The notes beneath the pieces were generated by a model. That model saw only the letters and a list, made by a program, of their open reading frames with translations. It made no database searches and was not told the DNA's origin. From positions 84,121 through 148,120 of the forward strand of contig NZ_JAKKDU010000011.1 in assembly GCF_021728535.1 (NCBI RefSeq): 64,000 nucleotides of DNA, given 5' to 3'. The position numbers and the translations under genes are program-made. The first letter of the stretch is position 1, and every line of letters starts with the position of its first letter. The DNA comes from Wocania arenilitoris. GTDB lineage: Bacteria > Bacteroidota > Bacteroidia > Flavobacteriales > Flavobacteriaceae. Below, in pieces: positions 46,801 to 54,647 of the stretch.

Positions 46801-47285
46801 AAAATTTCGATTTGAGTATATTTATAAATGGTGCCGGTGGTAATAAAGTGTTCTTTGCTCAGGGACGCTATTATGATAAAGGTTTTACACCATTGGGTCT
46901 AGGACTTGCTATGACCGCTAACTGGAATAACCGCTGGCGTTCGGAACAAGAACCAGGAGATGGCAAAACTCCTGGCATATTTAATGGTTTTAGAGGTGCA
47001 AACGGCGACTTTGCAACTACACGATGGTTGCATGATGGCGATTTTTGGAGAATTAAGAATATTTCTTTAGGCTATACACTTCCTAAAAATATTACTGAAA
47101 GCATGAAACTGCAAAAGCTAAGATTATATGTTACTGGAGATAATTTATTCTTAAAAACAGATTATATCGGATATAATCCTGAAGTAAATATAAGCAGTGG
47201 AGACAATTACCTTGTTTCCGGATACGACTATGGTTCTACACCATTAGCGAGAAAAATAATATTTGGATTAAATGTAACGTTTTAA
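43860..47285 (+). CDS. susC: SusC/RagA-family TonB-dependent transporter with STN domain
   Basis: The 1141-residue protein has a long N-terminus typical of signalling SusC proteins (RLLKTIMRTFIFLFCSFIFASIP) and an STN domain at about 55-120 (VDEVFDLIMDQTDYKFFYEEGTFKG), then a carboxypeptidase-regulatory-like domain (SGTVQDANGQPLPGANITEKG), the motif LDEVVVVGYGSVKKSDLTSA, the plug (LEGQLSGVTVQQASGIPGA, GNNPLYVIDGFP) and a barrel ending in FGLNVTF. The STN domain marks it as the trigger of the FecR/FecI pair upstream. Base composition becomes visibly more G+C-rich in the second half, suggesting recombination, but this was judged by eye. Ligand is unknown. Confidence 0.96.
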   Translation: MKIKLTNARFININRLLKTIMRTFIFLFCSFIFASIPNNVISQNSKVKIKEDKVLTVDEVFDLIMDQTDYKFFYEEGTFKGYAKVNLKKGILKTSKLLKRSLSQGDFEVTLTSNNNILIKERQSVKKNIQKFEVSGTVQDANGQPLPGANITEKGTANGTQTDFDGKFSIEVTDKDAVLVVSYLGFKTKEIEVSNQTQISVILQEDVASLDEVVVVGYGSVKKSDLTSAIATVKGEDLENRVITRLDQALEGQLSGVTVQQASGIPGAAPRITVRGVGSINAGNNPLYVIDGFPVENASLMANINASDIQSIEVLKDAASAAIYGSRGANGVVLITTKKGVSGKTKFTFDTFYGVQSPEKLLKFMNASEQGLMETEVRNRLWVEAGGNASDPNDVRPPNRRVDPEWISGNFPNYDKNDYLFSKSAPIKNYTLTASGGNDRSKYFMSINYLDQEGITRNTEFNRIAIRTNLETKVFDDKLKIGLNLNPSRSFYSSNGAEGKDSNTNWMLWAGPLVKTDEFYYDYETNQIKNDYSAYYNMHPAIGPRFMIIDNIKPTREHVQVVANSFIELNILDGLNFKTSGGILYGFDKSKTFVGLIPGQGNISRSLSSSIGKNWLWENTLNYAKTIDKHSFNVLAGYSSQKVYSESFNISGRGYDNELSETLNNATDIYGWGESASEWSMISMFGRLTYNFDSRYLFTAAIRRDASSRFGASNKWGVFPSLSAAWNLHKENFLKDSELISSLKLRYSWGETGNNRIGNYASIAGVSASNAVLGVDESIVSGYRTSGLGNPDLGWEKTEATNVGLDIGFWNDRLSLTAEYYNNKTNDLLFNVPIPLVTGFGGQLKNLGSVRNKGFEFDISSRNIINGPFKWNTRLNFYTNKNEVLKVGPEGAPIITGNGFTNASYTGIGHPIGAFYMHKQIGIFQNQAEVDASATWGTQIPGDVKLADINNDGTIDNDDRTFVGQPQPKYNFGITNEFTYKNFDLSIFINGAGGNKVFFAQGRYYDKGFTPLGLGLAMTANWNNRWRSEQEPGDGKTPGIFNGFRGANGDFATTRWLHDGDFWRIKNISLGYTLPKNITESMKLQKLRLYVTGDNLFLKTDYIGYNPEVNISSGDNYLVSGYDYGSTPLARKIIFGLNVTF

Positions 47286-47297
47286 ATAGTAATTGAA

Positions 47298-48656
47298 ATG
47301 AAAAATATAATTAAAATAGCGGTTATAACTTTAATGTTTTTTGGAACATTTTCATGTAGTGATGATTTTGTTGACCTAGCTCCGATTACTTACGCAAATG
47401 AAGCTGATTTTTATAAGACAGATGGTGATTTTGAGGCAGCCATTGTAAGTGTATATGCTGGATTTAGGTCTTCTCCTGGCACTCGAATTCCTTTTAACAT
47501 GGAATATAGGGCTGATAATTTAAAATTTAACAATTATACGTATCAGGAGTTATCTACAAACCTTTTGGGCGCCAATACTGGAAGTTTTCTATGGGGTACA
47601 TATTCCAGTCTTATCTATCCTGCCAATAATATTCTTGATAGACTTGAAGTGACAGAAGGAATTTCAAGTTCTGTAAAAGATGTTGTTAGTGGAGAAGCAT
47701 TATTTTTTAGAGGCTATGCTTATTATTGGTTAACACTGGGATTTGGAAAGGTGCCACTTGTTACATCTGTAATCACCTCTGATGAGGCATTAGAACTGGG
47801 GCTTTCTTCTGAAGATGAGGTGCTAGCACAAGCTGTTGCCGACTTTCAGAAGGCAGCAAGTTTGCTTCCGCCAACGTCTTCTGTTTTTGGTAAGTTAGAC
47901 AAATATGATGCCATGGCTTTTCAGGCAAAAGCTTTAATGCTTCAAAATAACTGGAGTGCAGCAGTTCCCGTTTTACAGGAAATTTATAACAATAGTGGAC
48001 ATCAATTGGAACCGGTATGGACAGATATGTGGACAACCGCTGCTGAAAAAACCAGCAAAGAATTTATGTTTCAGGTAATTAATAGCGAACTTGCAAATAA
48101 CAATAGTTTTGCACAGCAACTTTTATATATTAGAGGAGATAATACAACACAAGAGGTATTCATGTACAAATCAGGCTTGTTTGAATCATTTGAAGACGGA
48201 GATATTAGGCGCGATGAAACCCTAGGTTTTGATATTGACGGAATTGCTGAAAACAGAAAGTACGATTTTGGGCAAGTTGGAAACATTTGGACACAGGATA
48301 TTCAGGTGTTAAGATTCACAGAAATTCAATTGCTCTATGCTGAGGCTATTTCAATGGCAGTAAATTCTGTGCAACAGCAGTCATTAGATTTGATCAATGA
48401 AATTAGAAACAGGGCAGGGTTAGATGATCTTGAAATGGCAGATGTTCCTAATATGGATGCTTTTGTAGAAGCTGTATTAGCTGAACGAAGAGCAGAGTTT
48501 GTGTTTGAAGGAAAAAGATATGCTGACTTAAAAAGGCATAACTTACTGGTTTCGAAACTAAATGCAATTGGTTATAGTTTTGATGACAGTTATAATTATT
48601 TGCCAATACCTCAAAATGAAAAAGATAAAGTGCCAGATGGTCTTTATGATAATTAA
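47298..48656 (+). CDS. susD: SusD/RagB-family glycan-binding lipoprotein
   Basis: The 452-residue product has a lipobox leader (LMFFGTFSC, Cys20) and SusD features: DFVDLAPITYANEADFYKTDGDFEAAIVSVYAGF, GEALFFRGYAYYWLTLGFGKVPLV, RFTEIQLLYAEAISM and AVLAERRAEFVFEGKRYADLKRHNLL, ending near YLPIPQNEKDKVPDG. It is shorter than the first SusD (580). It starts 12 bp after susC and is followed by a strong terminator, so the pair forms one unit under FecIR control. Confidence 0.95.
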   Translation: MKNIIKIAVITLMFFGTFSCSDDFVDLAPITYANEADFYKTDGDFEAAIVSVYAGFRSSPGTRIPFNMEYRADNLKFNNYTYQELSTNLLGANTGSFLWGTYSSLIYPANNILDRLEVTEGISSSVKDVVSGEALFFRGYAYYWLTLGFGKVPLVTSVITSDEALELGLSSEDEVLAQAVADFQKAASLLPPTSSVFGKLDKYDAMAFQAKALMLQNNWSAAVPVLQEIYNNSGHQLEPVWTDMWTTAAEKTSKEFMFQVINSELANNNSFAQQLLYIRGDNTTQEVFMYKSGLFESFEDGDIRRDETLGFDIDGIAENRKYDFGQVGNIWTQDIQVLRFTEIQLLYAEAISMAVNSVQQQSLDLINEIRNRAGLDDLEMADVPNMDAFVEAVLAERRAEFVFEGKRYADLKRHNLLVSKLNAIGYSFDDSYNYLPIPQNEKDKVPDGLYDN

Positions 48657-48679
48657 TGTTTTTTGAGTATAATAGATGT

Positions 48680-48724
48680 AAAAACCGGAGTTTAATGATA
48701 ATTATAGTGGCTCCGGTTTTTTTT
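48680..48724 (+). terminator. Rho-independent terminator after the second susD
   Basis: The stem aaaaaccggag (48680-48690) pairs perfectly with ctccggttttt (48711-48721), with a 20-base loop and a run of eight T on the 3' side, overlapping the stem (48717-48724). It lies 24 bases after the susD stop and ends the FecIR-controlled unit. Confidence 0.88.
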
Positions 48725-49073
48725 AAGTTTTGGACTTAGTTGTGTGTCCATCTATGTTAGCGAAATCTCCTATCTTTTAATAATCAACTTTAGGCAAATG
48801 CTAGCTTTTATTGGTTGCCAATAATGATTAATATTCAAAATATATATTTCTCTAAAGGACTAAAATGTTAAAAGAAAAAAATAAAAGAAGGGTTATTAGG
48901 ATTTTTTCTGTAATACTATTCATTTAGAGTAACAAGAAAAAATGACCCGCTTACCAGATAAGGCATAGAAGAAATAAATTAATAAAATTCAAAAGCATGC
49001 TGTAAAACTCTAATTAAGAATGGAAAAAGGACCCCTTACTTCTCACTATAAAATTCTATAATAAAAACTTGTT
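48725..49073. other. Intergenic region before the putative glycosidase; no gene seen
   Basis: This 349-base A+T-rich stretch has stop codons in all frames and no RNA or repeat that I can identify. It must hold the promoter for the gene at 49074, but no clear Bacteroidota promoter elements (TTTG and TAnnTTTG) could be assigned with confidence. Confidence 0.5.
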
Positions 49074-51296
49074 ATGAAAAAATTGGAAAAACGCTGGATG
49101 CAAATCCTACCTTTTATGCTTTTCGTAATACTTTTTCTTTTGTTTGCACCACCTGTTTCTGCAGAAAAGAATCCTGGTACTTATGAAATAGAATCATCAA
49201 ACATTCGGTTAACGGTTACTTTAAAAGGCGAAATCTATTCTATTTTCGATAAAAAAAGTAAAAGAAATATTCCTTTTAAGGGAATTACTGTTTTTGTGGG
49301 TTGTTCGTCCGAAGTTATTTCCATTGATGAAGAGCAGCAGGCTCTTATCGTAAAAAAGAAAGTGGTTAACGATAATACCCAAGTTCTTTATACCACAGAG
49401 GTCTTTAGTTTTGAAAATGATTTATTGAGATGGGAACTGAAAATTTTACCTGAAGGCAATGCCCCATGGAGTACTCCCGTGCAAACCATTTGGTCAATAA
49501 GCCAACCCGGTTTAAAATACTGGACCACCTGGGGCGACCCACGCCCGGAAAAGCAAGGCGTTCATTTATTACAGGCAGCTGACGAAAAGATATTGAATGG
49601 CGAGGTGGTTCTTACCGACAATAAATTGCCAACGAACGTTTGGGCTGATCCTTTGGTTACTCAACCGCTGTTTCCGCGAAAATTGATTTATGGAGGTTCT
49701 ATTTATGGAGATCCAGAGAAGGATGATAATTTTGACCCATGGATTAATTTTTATCCGGGCAGCCGTCGTAATTACTTTTCGGTACCTGTAATAGGCTTGT
49801 ATAACGAAAAACAAAACATCGGCGTTTCGTTGGGGTTCTCTCCAGAAAACATAGGGGTTGAGGCATGTTTAGAAGTTACCAATGAAAATCAGCTCATTTT
49901 TTCAAGATACAATAACCGTTTCACCCCGGGAAAGGAGTTGAGTTTCTCTACCTATATAAACCTGCATGAAGCAGACTGGAGATCTTCAATGGCTTGGTAT
50001 GTAGATAAATTTAAGGATTGGTTTAACCCAGTTAATCCCAATGTCCATGAATTTAGTGGAACTTCTTCCTATTCATTCGAAACAGGCGATTTCGATGTGG
50101 ACAAGATGAAAAAAATGGCCTATAAGACCAACTGGGATGCCACATTTCCCTTTCCTTACATGGGATTGTTTTTGCCTGATGTAAACCATGATGAAGGCTG
50201 GTTGAGTTGGCGAGGCGAATATTTAACTTTCAAAAAAATAGACGATTACTACAAGCAAATGCAGGAGAAGGGGTTTCGTGTTTTGAGCTATTTTAATGTT
50301 ACCGAATTCGGGAGCAATATCCTGGAAAAGGGAAAATATAACATGAGGTTGCCAGAACGTAAGCAATGGGTAAATTCCAATACTTACCTCTATAAACAAC
50401 TTGAGCCGGCAGTGCTTTACTATCCGCATGACACTACCTATACGAATTATATCTATTCTTGGGACAGGAGTATTGTTGTTGATCCCGGTGAGCCCGTGTA
50501 TGCAAATCACCTGGTTGAACAGATAAACCGCTACATCGAAAAACTCCCCCATTTCGAGGGTATAACCATCGACAGGTTGGACTGGACAAGGCACTACAAT
50601 ACTCACAGGGATGATGGGGTATCCTGGTTTAACGATGCTCCTGCTAGGTCTTTGCATGTGTCATGGAATTCTATTATCAATAAAATTGCACCAATACTTC
50701 ATGATAAAAATAAGGTTCTTTTTATAAATAACCATGTAAAACGATTGGACGACATAAAACAAGTTGATGGGATTTTTGATGAATTTGGCGATGTAGCTGC
50801 GTCCATCAATACCAATGCTTTTCTATGTGTTAATAAGCCGCTGTTAGGCTGGTGCCATAATAAAGCAGCTATCGGCAACGATTTTGACGCATTTATGCAG
50901 AAACACCTTCATCTGGGGATGTACCCAATGGCTCCATTCCCTGCGAACGACCATGCTTTACTGCCCGATGAAGAAGTAGACCAGTTGTACCTAGATTATG
51001 GACAATTGTTAAAGGTAATGAAAGGCAAGAACTGGGTACTGGAACCGGGGGTTATTAAGGTAGTAGGAAACAAAGCAAAAGCCAATATATTTAAAACCGA
51101 TTCAGGGATCATAATTCCAGTAACCTTTGGACAAGATAATGTTGTTACCCTAAAAGTTAAAGGCATTAAAAACACAGATAAGATTGAAATAATACATCCA
51201 GGAGAAAAAGAATGGACAACAATTAAAACAAGCAGAGGAAGGTTGAAAATTCCTTTGAAAAGAGGCTGTGCAATGGTGAGGATTTATTCTCCATAA
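49074..51296 (+). CDS. Secreted protein with beta-domain and barrel-like catalytic region, putative glycoside hydrolase of unrecognised family
   Basis: The 740-residue product has a signal peptide (FMLFVILFLLFAPPVSA). Residues about 30-300 are beta-rich (IESSNIRLTVTLKGEIYSIFDKKSKRNIPFKG) like the N-terminal sandwich of several glycosidase families. Residues about 310-660 look like a TIM barrel with strand motifs YMGLFLPDVNHDEGWLSW, GFRVLSYFNVTEFGS, FEGITIDRLDWTRHYNTH and VDGIFDEFGDVAAS; Asp in IDRLD and Glu in DEFGD are plausible catalytic residues. A beta C-terminus follows. I cannot assign a family; a distant relation to alpha-galactosidase-like or GH101/GH129-like barrels is only a thought. 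It is the first gene of the plus-strand run after the terminator. Confidence 0.72.
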   Translation: MKKLEKRWMQILPFMLFVILFLLFAPPVSAEKNPGTYEIESSNIRLTVTLKGEIYSIFDKKSKRNIPFKGITVFVGCSSEVISIDEEQQALIVKKKVVNDNTQVLYTTEVFSFENDLLRWELKILPEGNAPWSTPVQTIWSISQPGLKYWTTWGDPRPEKQGVHLLQAADEKILNGEVVLTDNKLPTNVWADPLVTQPLFPRKLIYGGSIYGDPEKDDNFDPWINFYPGSRRNYFSVPVIGLYNEKQNIGVSLGFSPENIGVEACLEVTNENQLIFSRYNNRFTPGKELSFSTYINLHEADWRSSMAWYVDKFKDWFNPVNPNVHEFSGTSSYSFETGDFDVDKMKKMAYKTNWDATFPFPYMGLFLPDVNHDEGWLSWRGEYLTFKKIDDYYKQMQEKGFRVLSYFNVTEFGSNILEKGKYNMRLPERKQWVNSNTYLYKQLEPAVLYYPHDTTYTNYIYSWDRSIVVDPGEPVYANHLVEQINRYIEKLPHFEGITIDRLDWTRHYNTHRDDGVSWFNDAPARSLHVSWNSIINKIAPILHDKNKVLFINNHVKRLDDIKQVDGIFDEFGDVAASINTNAFLCVNKPLLGWCHNKAAIGNDFDAFMQKHLHLGMYPMAPFPANDHALLPDEEVDQLYLDYGQLLKVMKGKNWVLEPGVIKVVGNKAKANIFKTDSGIIIPVTFGQDNVVTLKVKGIKNTDKIEIIHPGEKEWTTIKTSRGRLKIPLKRGCAMVRIYSP

Positions 51297-51472
51297 CGTT
51301 ATTTAGAGGTGTAGTTAAGTTTTTAATTTTTCTATGTTGCTCATGCCTTAAGCTTAAAGAATTTGCCACAACCTAGACAGAGAGAAGATTATTAGACCTG
51401 TTCTCTAAAGGGTTTTATGCAACCTTTACCATTTTATAAATTTGATATTCGAAACTTTAAAATATAAAAAAT

Positions 51473-52174
51473 ATGGATTCTCCTCTTTGGAAAAATGATG
51501 AAGAATTATTCAGCATAGCAAGACAAGAATTATTTGTAGCCTTGGTAGGTGATATCTTGGATCAACTTGGGTATGTAAAACAATTTATCGGTCCAGAAAT
51601 AAAACCGGTGGCAGTCGAGATGATTGTTATTGGAAGAGCCAAAACAATTGTTGAATGTGATGTGGAAAAAATTCCTCAAAGTATTATTACCAATAATAAA
51701 AAGGTAGCAAAACCATTTGGATTAATTTTTGAGGCATTAGATAGTTTGAAAGAAAATGAAGTATATATCTGTGATGGAGGATCTTTGGAATATGCCCAAT
51801 GGGGAGGTTTAATGAGCACCCGTGCTATGTGTTTAAAAGGGGCTGGCGCTGTTGTTAACAGCTATCACCGCGATACAAACGAAATATTAAAATTGAAATT
51901 CCCGACCTTTAGTCGTGGATCATATGCACAAGATCAAGGTCCTAGAGGAAAAGTAATTGATTATGATTGCCCCATTACTTTTAACGGAATTAGGGTGCAT
52001 CCGGGAGATGTTGTTTATGGAGATAGAGACGGTGTGGTTATTGTGCCTAAGGACGTGGTTGTACCTGCCTTTACAGGAGCTATTGAAAAAGCAAGAGGAG
52101 AAAAAGAGGTGTTGAAAGCATTACAGAAAGGTATGAGTACGGAAGATGCTTTTGAACATTTTGGTATTATGTAA
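51473..52174 (+). CDS. RraA-like protein, likely HMG/CHA aldolase-type lyase or decarboxylase
   Basis: The 233-residue protein has the RraA-family core: LVGDILDQLG near residue 25, YICDGGSLEYAQWGGLMSTRAMCLKGAGAVVNSYHRD (about 100-135) with the substrate-binding Arg, and GIRVHPGDVVYGDRDGVVIVP near the end with the metal-binding acidic residues. This group includes 4-hydroxy-4-methyl-2-oxoglutarate aldolases and oxaloacetate decarboxylases, as well as uncharacterised sugar-acid enzymes, all metal-dependent. It starts the tight run of oxidative-pathway genes, 29 bp before the NIPSNAP gene. A pyruvate-releasing cleavage of a keto-deoxy sugar acid is plausible here but inferred. Confidence 0.9.
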   Translation: MDSPLWKNDEELFSIARQELFVALVGDILDQLGYVKQFIGPEIKPVAVEMIVIGRAKTIVECDVEKIPQSIITNNKKVAKPFGLIFEALDSLKENEVYICDGGSLEYAQWGGLMSTRAMCLKGAGAVVNSYHRDTNEILKLKFPTFSRGSYAQDQGPRGKVIDYDCPITFNGIRVHPGDVVYGDRDGVVIVPKDVVVPAFTGAIEKARGEKEVLKALQKGMSTEDAFEHFGIM

Positions 52175-52203
52175 TATATTTTTAGCCATTAAAAAAATAA
52201 AAA

Positions 52204-52515
52204 ATGATTTACGAATTAAGAACATATACATGCTATCCGGGAACGGTTTCTAAAGTTTTGGAAATGTGGGAAAAAGAGGGAAAAGCGATGTTGGATCCTT
52301 ACTTTAAAATGGTAGGGCAATGGACTACTGAAACGGGTACTGTTAATCAAATAATTACCATATGGGAGTTTAAGGACATGAACCATAGACAGGAAATGAG
52401 AAATGCATTATTAGCACATCCTGGCTTTCTGGAATACTTAGCAGAATGCAGACAGTATTATATAACTCAAACAGCAGAATTTTTATCAGCAACAGATTTA
52501 AGCCCAATAAGATAA
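52204..52515 (+). CDS. NIPSNAP-family small protein
   Basis: The 103-residue protein begins MIYELRTYTCYPGTVSKVLEMWEKEG and contains GQWTTETGTVNQIITIWEFKDMNHRQEMRNALLAHPGF, the dimeric alpha/beta-barrel pattern of NIPSNAP proteins. Bacterial members often stand inside catabolic clusters for sugar acids or aromatics, with unknown biochemical function. It lies between the RraA-like gene and the solute-binding-like gene, five bases before the latter, so it is part of the same transcript. Confidence 0.92.
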   Translation: MIYELRTYTCYPGTVSKVLEMWEKEGKAMLDPYFKMVGQWTTETGTVNQIITIWEFKDMNHRQEMRNALLAHPGFLEYLAECRQYYITQTAEFLSATDLSPIR

Positions 52516-52520
52516 GTAGT

Positions 52521-53675
52521 ATGGTTGTTTTGAGAGGTATAACATGGAAGAACCCACGAGGATATAATCCATTAATAGAAGCATCTAAAAAATATAATAA
52601 GAAATTCCCAGTCATTGAAATTGTTTGGGAACAATATCCCTGGTACGAATTTGAGGAAAGAATATTAGATAATTTTAAAAAAGGTACAGGTATTTATGAC
52701 CTCATCATGTTCGATCACCCTTGGACGGGCACACTTTGCAGCAATAAATGGTTATTGCCTTGGGACGAATATTTATCAAGTTCGTACATGGATGAACTAA
52801 AACAAAGGGTTGTTGCACCATCTGTAGAATCATATAATTTCAATGGCAAACAATGGGCATTACCATTGGATGCTGCCTCACATTGTGCTTTGTACCAAAA
52901 AACAGTTGGAGCAGACGTAGCTTTACCAACAAAATGGGAAGAAATCAAAGAATGGGCGATTCAAACACAAGCAAAAGGGTTTGAAACACCGTTGGTTTTA
53001 TCACTTCAAGGCGTATTGGGTTCTTGCTTGTTTTTGTCTATGATGGCAGCCTATGGTAAACCAGCTTTTCATGACCTAAGGAAAGAGAATATTGATGAGG
53101 ATGCAGCTAAAACTGTATTGTTACTATTAAAAGATTTACAACAATTTTGTCCTGAAGAATCCTCAAAATGGGGTCCGTGGGATATTTATGATAAATTTTG
53201 TGAAAATGAACAATATTTATATTCACCATCAATATTTGGATATGTAAACTATTTGGGGCCAAACCATGCAGGTAAAAACCTATACATCACACAAGTGCCA
53301 ATGTTTAATCATAACAAAAGTCCAAAAGCTATTATAGGAGGTGTAGGGCTTGGTTTAACGTATTCCTGCAAGAACATTCCGGAGGCTGTTGATTATGGGG
53401 CTTATTTAATGTCGGACGAAGTCCAAAAAGAAATTTTCCCTCCACATTATGGGCAGCCAGCAGTAAAGGCGGTTTGGGAGGATAATCAAATTAATGCAGA
53501 AGTGAACAATTTCTATAAGGACCTACAACCAAATATGGAGAACGGGTACATAAGACCTCAATACGATGGTTTCCATGAAGTAGAATTGGCGATCGGAAAT
53601 AGTCTTCAAAAATGGTGGGATGACCAAGCGAGTTTAAAAGAGACATTGATACAATTAAAGACCATTAAATTATAA
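52521..53675 (+). CDS. Family-1 extracellular solute-binding-like protein without signal peptide
   Basis: I choose ATG at 52521, since the longer frame from 52446 runs into the NIPSNAP gene. The 384-residue product starts MVVLRGITWKNPRGYNPLIEASKKY and carries the bacterial sugar-binding-protein pattern: VIEIVWEQYPWYEFEERIL, YDLIMFDHPWTG, LLPWDEYLSSSY, WALPLDAASHCALYQKTVGA, and the C-terminal YLMSDEVQKEIFPPHYGQPAV. No signal peptide or lipobox exists, and no ABC permease or ATPase is present in the window, which is odd for this family. It may be a cytoplasmic binder of a pathway sugar or have been recruited for another role. It is followed after 11 bp by the MBL-fold gene. Confidence 0.85.
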   Translation: MVVLRGITWKNPRGYNPLIEASKKYNKKFPVIEIVWEQYPWYEFEERILDNFKKGTGIYDLIMFDHPWTGTLCSNKWLLPWDEYLSSSYMDELKQRVVAPSVESYNFNGKQWALPLDAASHCALYQKTVGADVALPTKWEEIKEWAIQTQAKGFETPLVLSLQGVLGSCLFLSMMAAYGKPAFHDLRKENIDEDAAKTVLLLLKDLQQFCPEESSKWGPWDIYDKFCENEQYLYSPSIFGYVNYLGPNHAGKNLYITQVPMFNHNKSPKAIIGGVGLGLTYSCKNIPEAVDYGAYLMSDEVQKEIFPPHYGQPAVKAVWEDNQINAEVNNFYKDLQPNMENGYIRPQYDGFHEVELAIGNSLQKWWDDQASLKETLIQLKTIKL

Positions 53676-53686
53676 ATGAAACCGAG

Positions 53687-54640
53687 ATGTATATTAGAGA
53701 AGTAAAAGAAGAAGCTCTGGGAGTGTATCGTTTTTCTCAGCCAATAGGAATTCGGATTGTGCATTTTTATGCGATAAAAGAAGCTGATGGGTGGACATTG
53801 ATAGATTGTGGTTTGTCAAATTCGGTAGCCTCTTGGATTGCGGATGGAGAGTTAAAAGGAAAGATCAATAGGCTCATTATTACGCATGCCGATGCAGATC
53901 ACCTCGGTAGTGGAGCTTGGTTAAAAGAAAATTATCCAAGCATAGAAATATGTTGTCATGCAAATGATAAAAGGTACTCAGAAGATCATAGACTATTGGT
54001 TAAAAATAGATACGATGTTGCTAGACCAAAATTTGGATTTGGATACTCTCAAGAAGTTTTAGATATTTTATTGGATGTTTGTGGAGAGGACTTTGAAGTA
54101 GATCGTACGCTTGAGGATCAAGAAACTATTTTGATCGACGGGGATGAATGGCAAATAGAATTACTTCCAGGCCATAGTCCAGGTCATATTGGAATTTCAA
54201 GAAAAAAAGACGGTATCTACATATTGGGAGATGCTTTTTTATCAGACGGGCCACCAAGCATAGATGGAAAACCTTCAATGCCACCAACACATGAAAATAT
54301 AGTTTTGTATTTAAACTCAATAAAAAAAGCTAGGTCTTTCAATGTAAATAAGTGTTTTACAGGGCATTGGCCGCTTCTTGGCAAAGAAGAATTTATTGCC
54401 TTTTTAGATAAAAGTGAAGAAGTTGTTTTTCGGGATTTAAAAATTGTGACTTCCATTTTAGAAAAAGGAGAAAGGTCTTTTGAAGAGATTCTCACAGAAT
54501 TATGTGAGCAAGTTTCCACATGGGATGCGACAGAAAACTCCCATTATTTGTATGCAGTTAATGGGTACATTAAATATTTAGAAGCTACAAAAAAAATTGT
54601 GGTTACACCAAATCAAAAAATAAAATTAAAACAAGAATAG
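53687..54640 (+). CDS. MBL-fold metallo-hydrolase, possible lactonase
   Basis: The 317-residue protein has the metallo-beta-lactamase fold motifs: WTLIDCGLSNSVASW, LIITHADADHLGSGAWLK (HxHxDH-like, with Ala in place of the second position), ELLPGHSPGHIGI, YILGDAFLSDG and CFTGHWPLLG. Two metals are expected. No signal peptide. Its placement among dehydrogenases and a dehydratase suggests hydrolysis of a sugar lactone, as some MBL-fold enzymes do, but thioester or other ester cleavage is also possible. It lies 7 bp before the first SDR gene. Confidence 0.9.
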   Translation: MYIREVKEEALGVYRFSQPIGIRIVHFYAIKEADGWTLIDCGLSNSVASWIADGELKGKINRLIITHADADHLGSGAWLKENYPSIEICCHANDKRYSEDHRLLVKNRYDVARPKFGFGYSQEVLDILLDVCGEDFEVDRTLEDQETILIDGDEWQIELLPGHSPGHIGISRKKDGIYILGDAFLSDGPPSIDGKPSMPPTHENIVLYLNSIKKARSFNVNKCFTGHWPLLGKEEFIAFLDKSEEVVFRDLKIVTSILEKGERSFEEILTELCEQVSTWDATENSHYLYAVNGYIKYLEATKKIVVTPNQKIKLKQE

Positions 54641-54647
54641 GTCAGAA

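Noticed and set aside
45000..47200. Minus-strand frames of 80-95 codons inside the second susC
   Set aside because: They lie opposite a strongly conserved coding gene and show no recognisable protein features.
51417..51432. Possible fourth LacI-type operator, atgcaacctttaccat, upstream of the RraA-like gene
   Set aside because: The left arm lacks one A and the right arm lacks TTTGCA, so the palindrome is lost; likely coincidence.
52446..52520. Longer start for the solute-binding-like gene
   Set aside because: It would overlap the end of the NIPSNAP gene by about 70 bases and adds no signal peptide; the ATG at 52521 fits the spacing.
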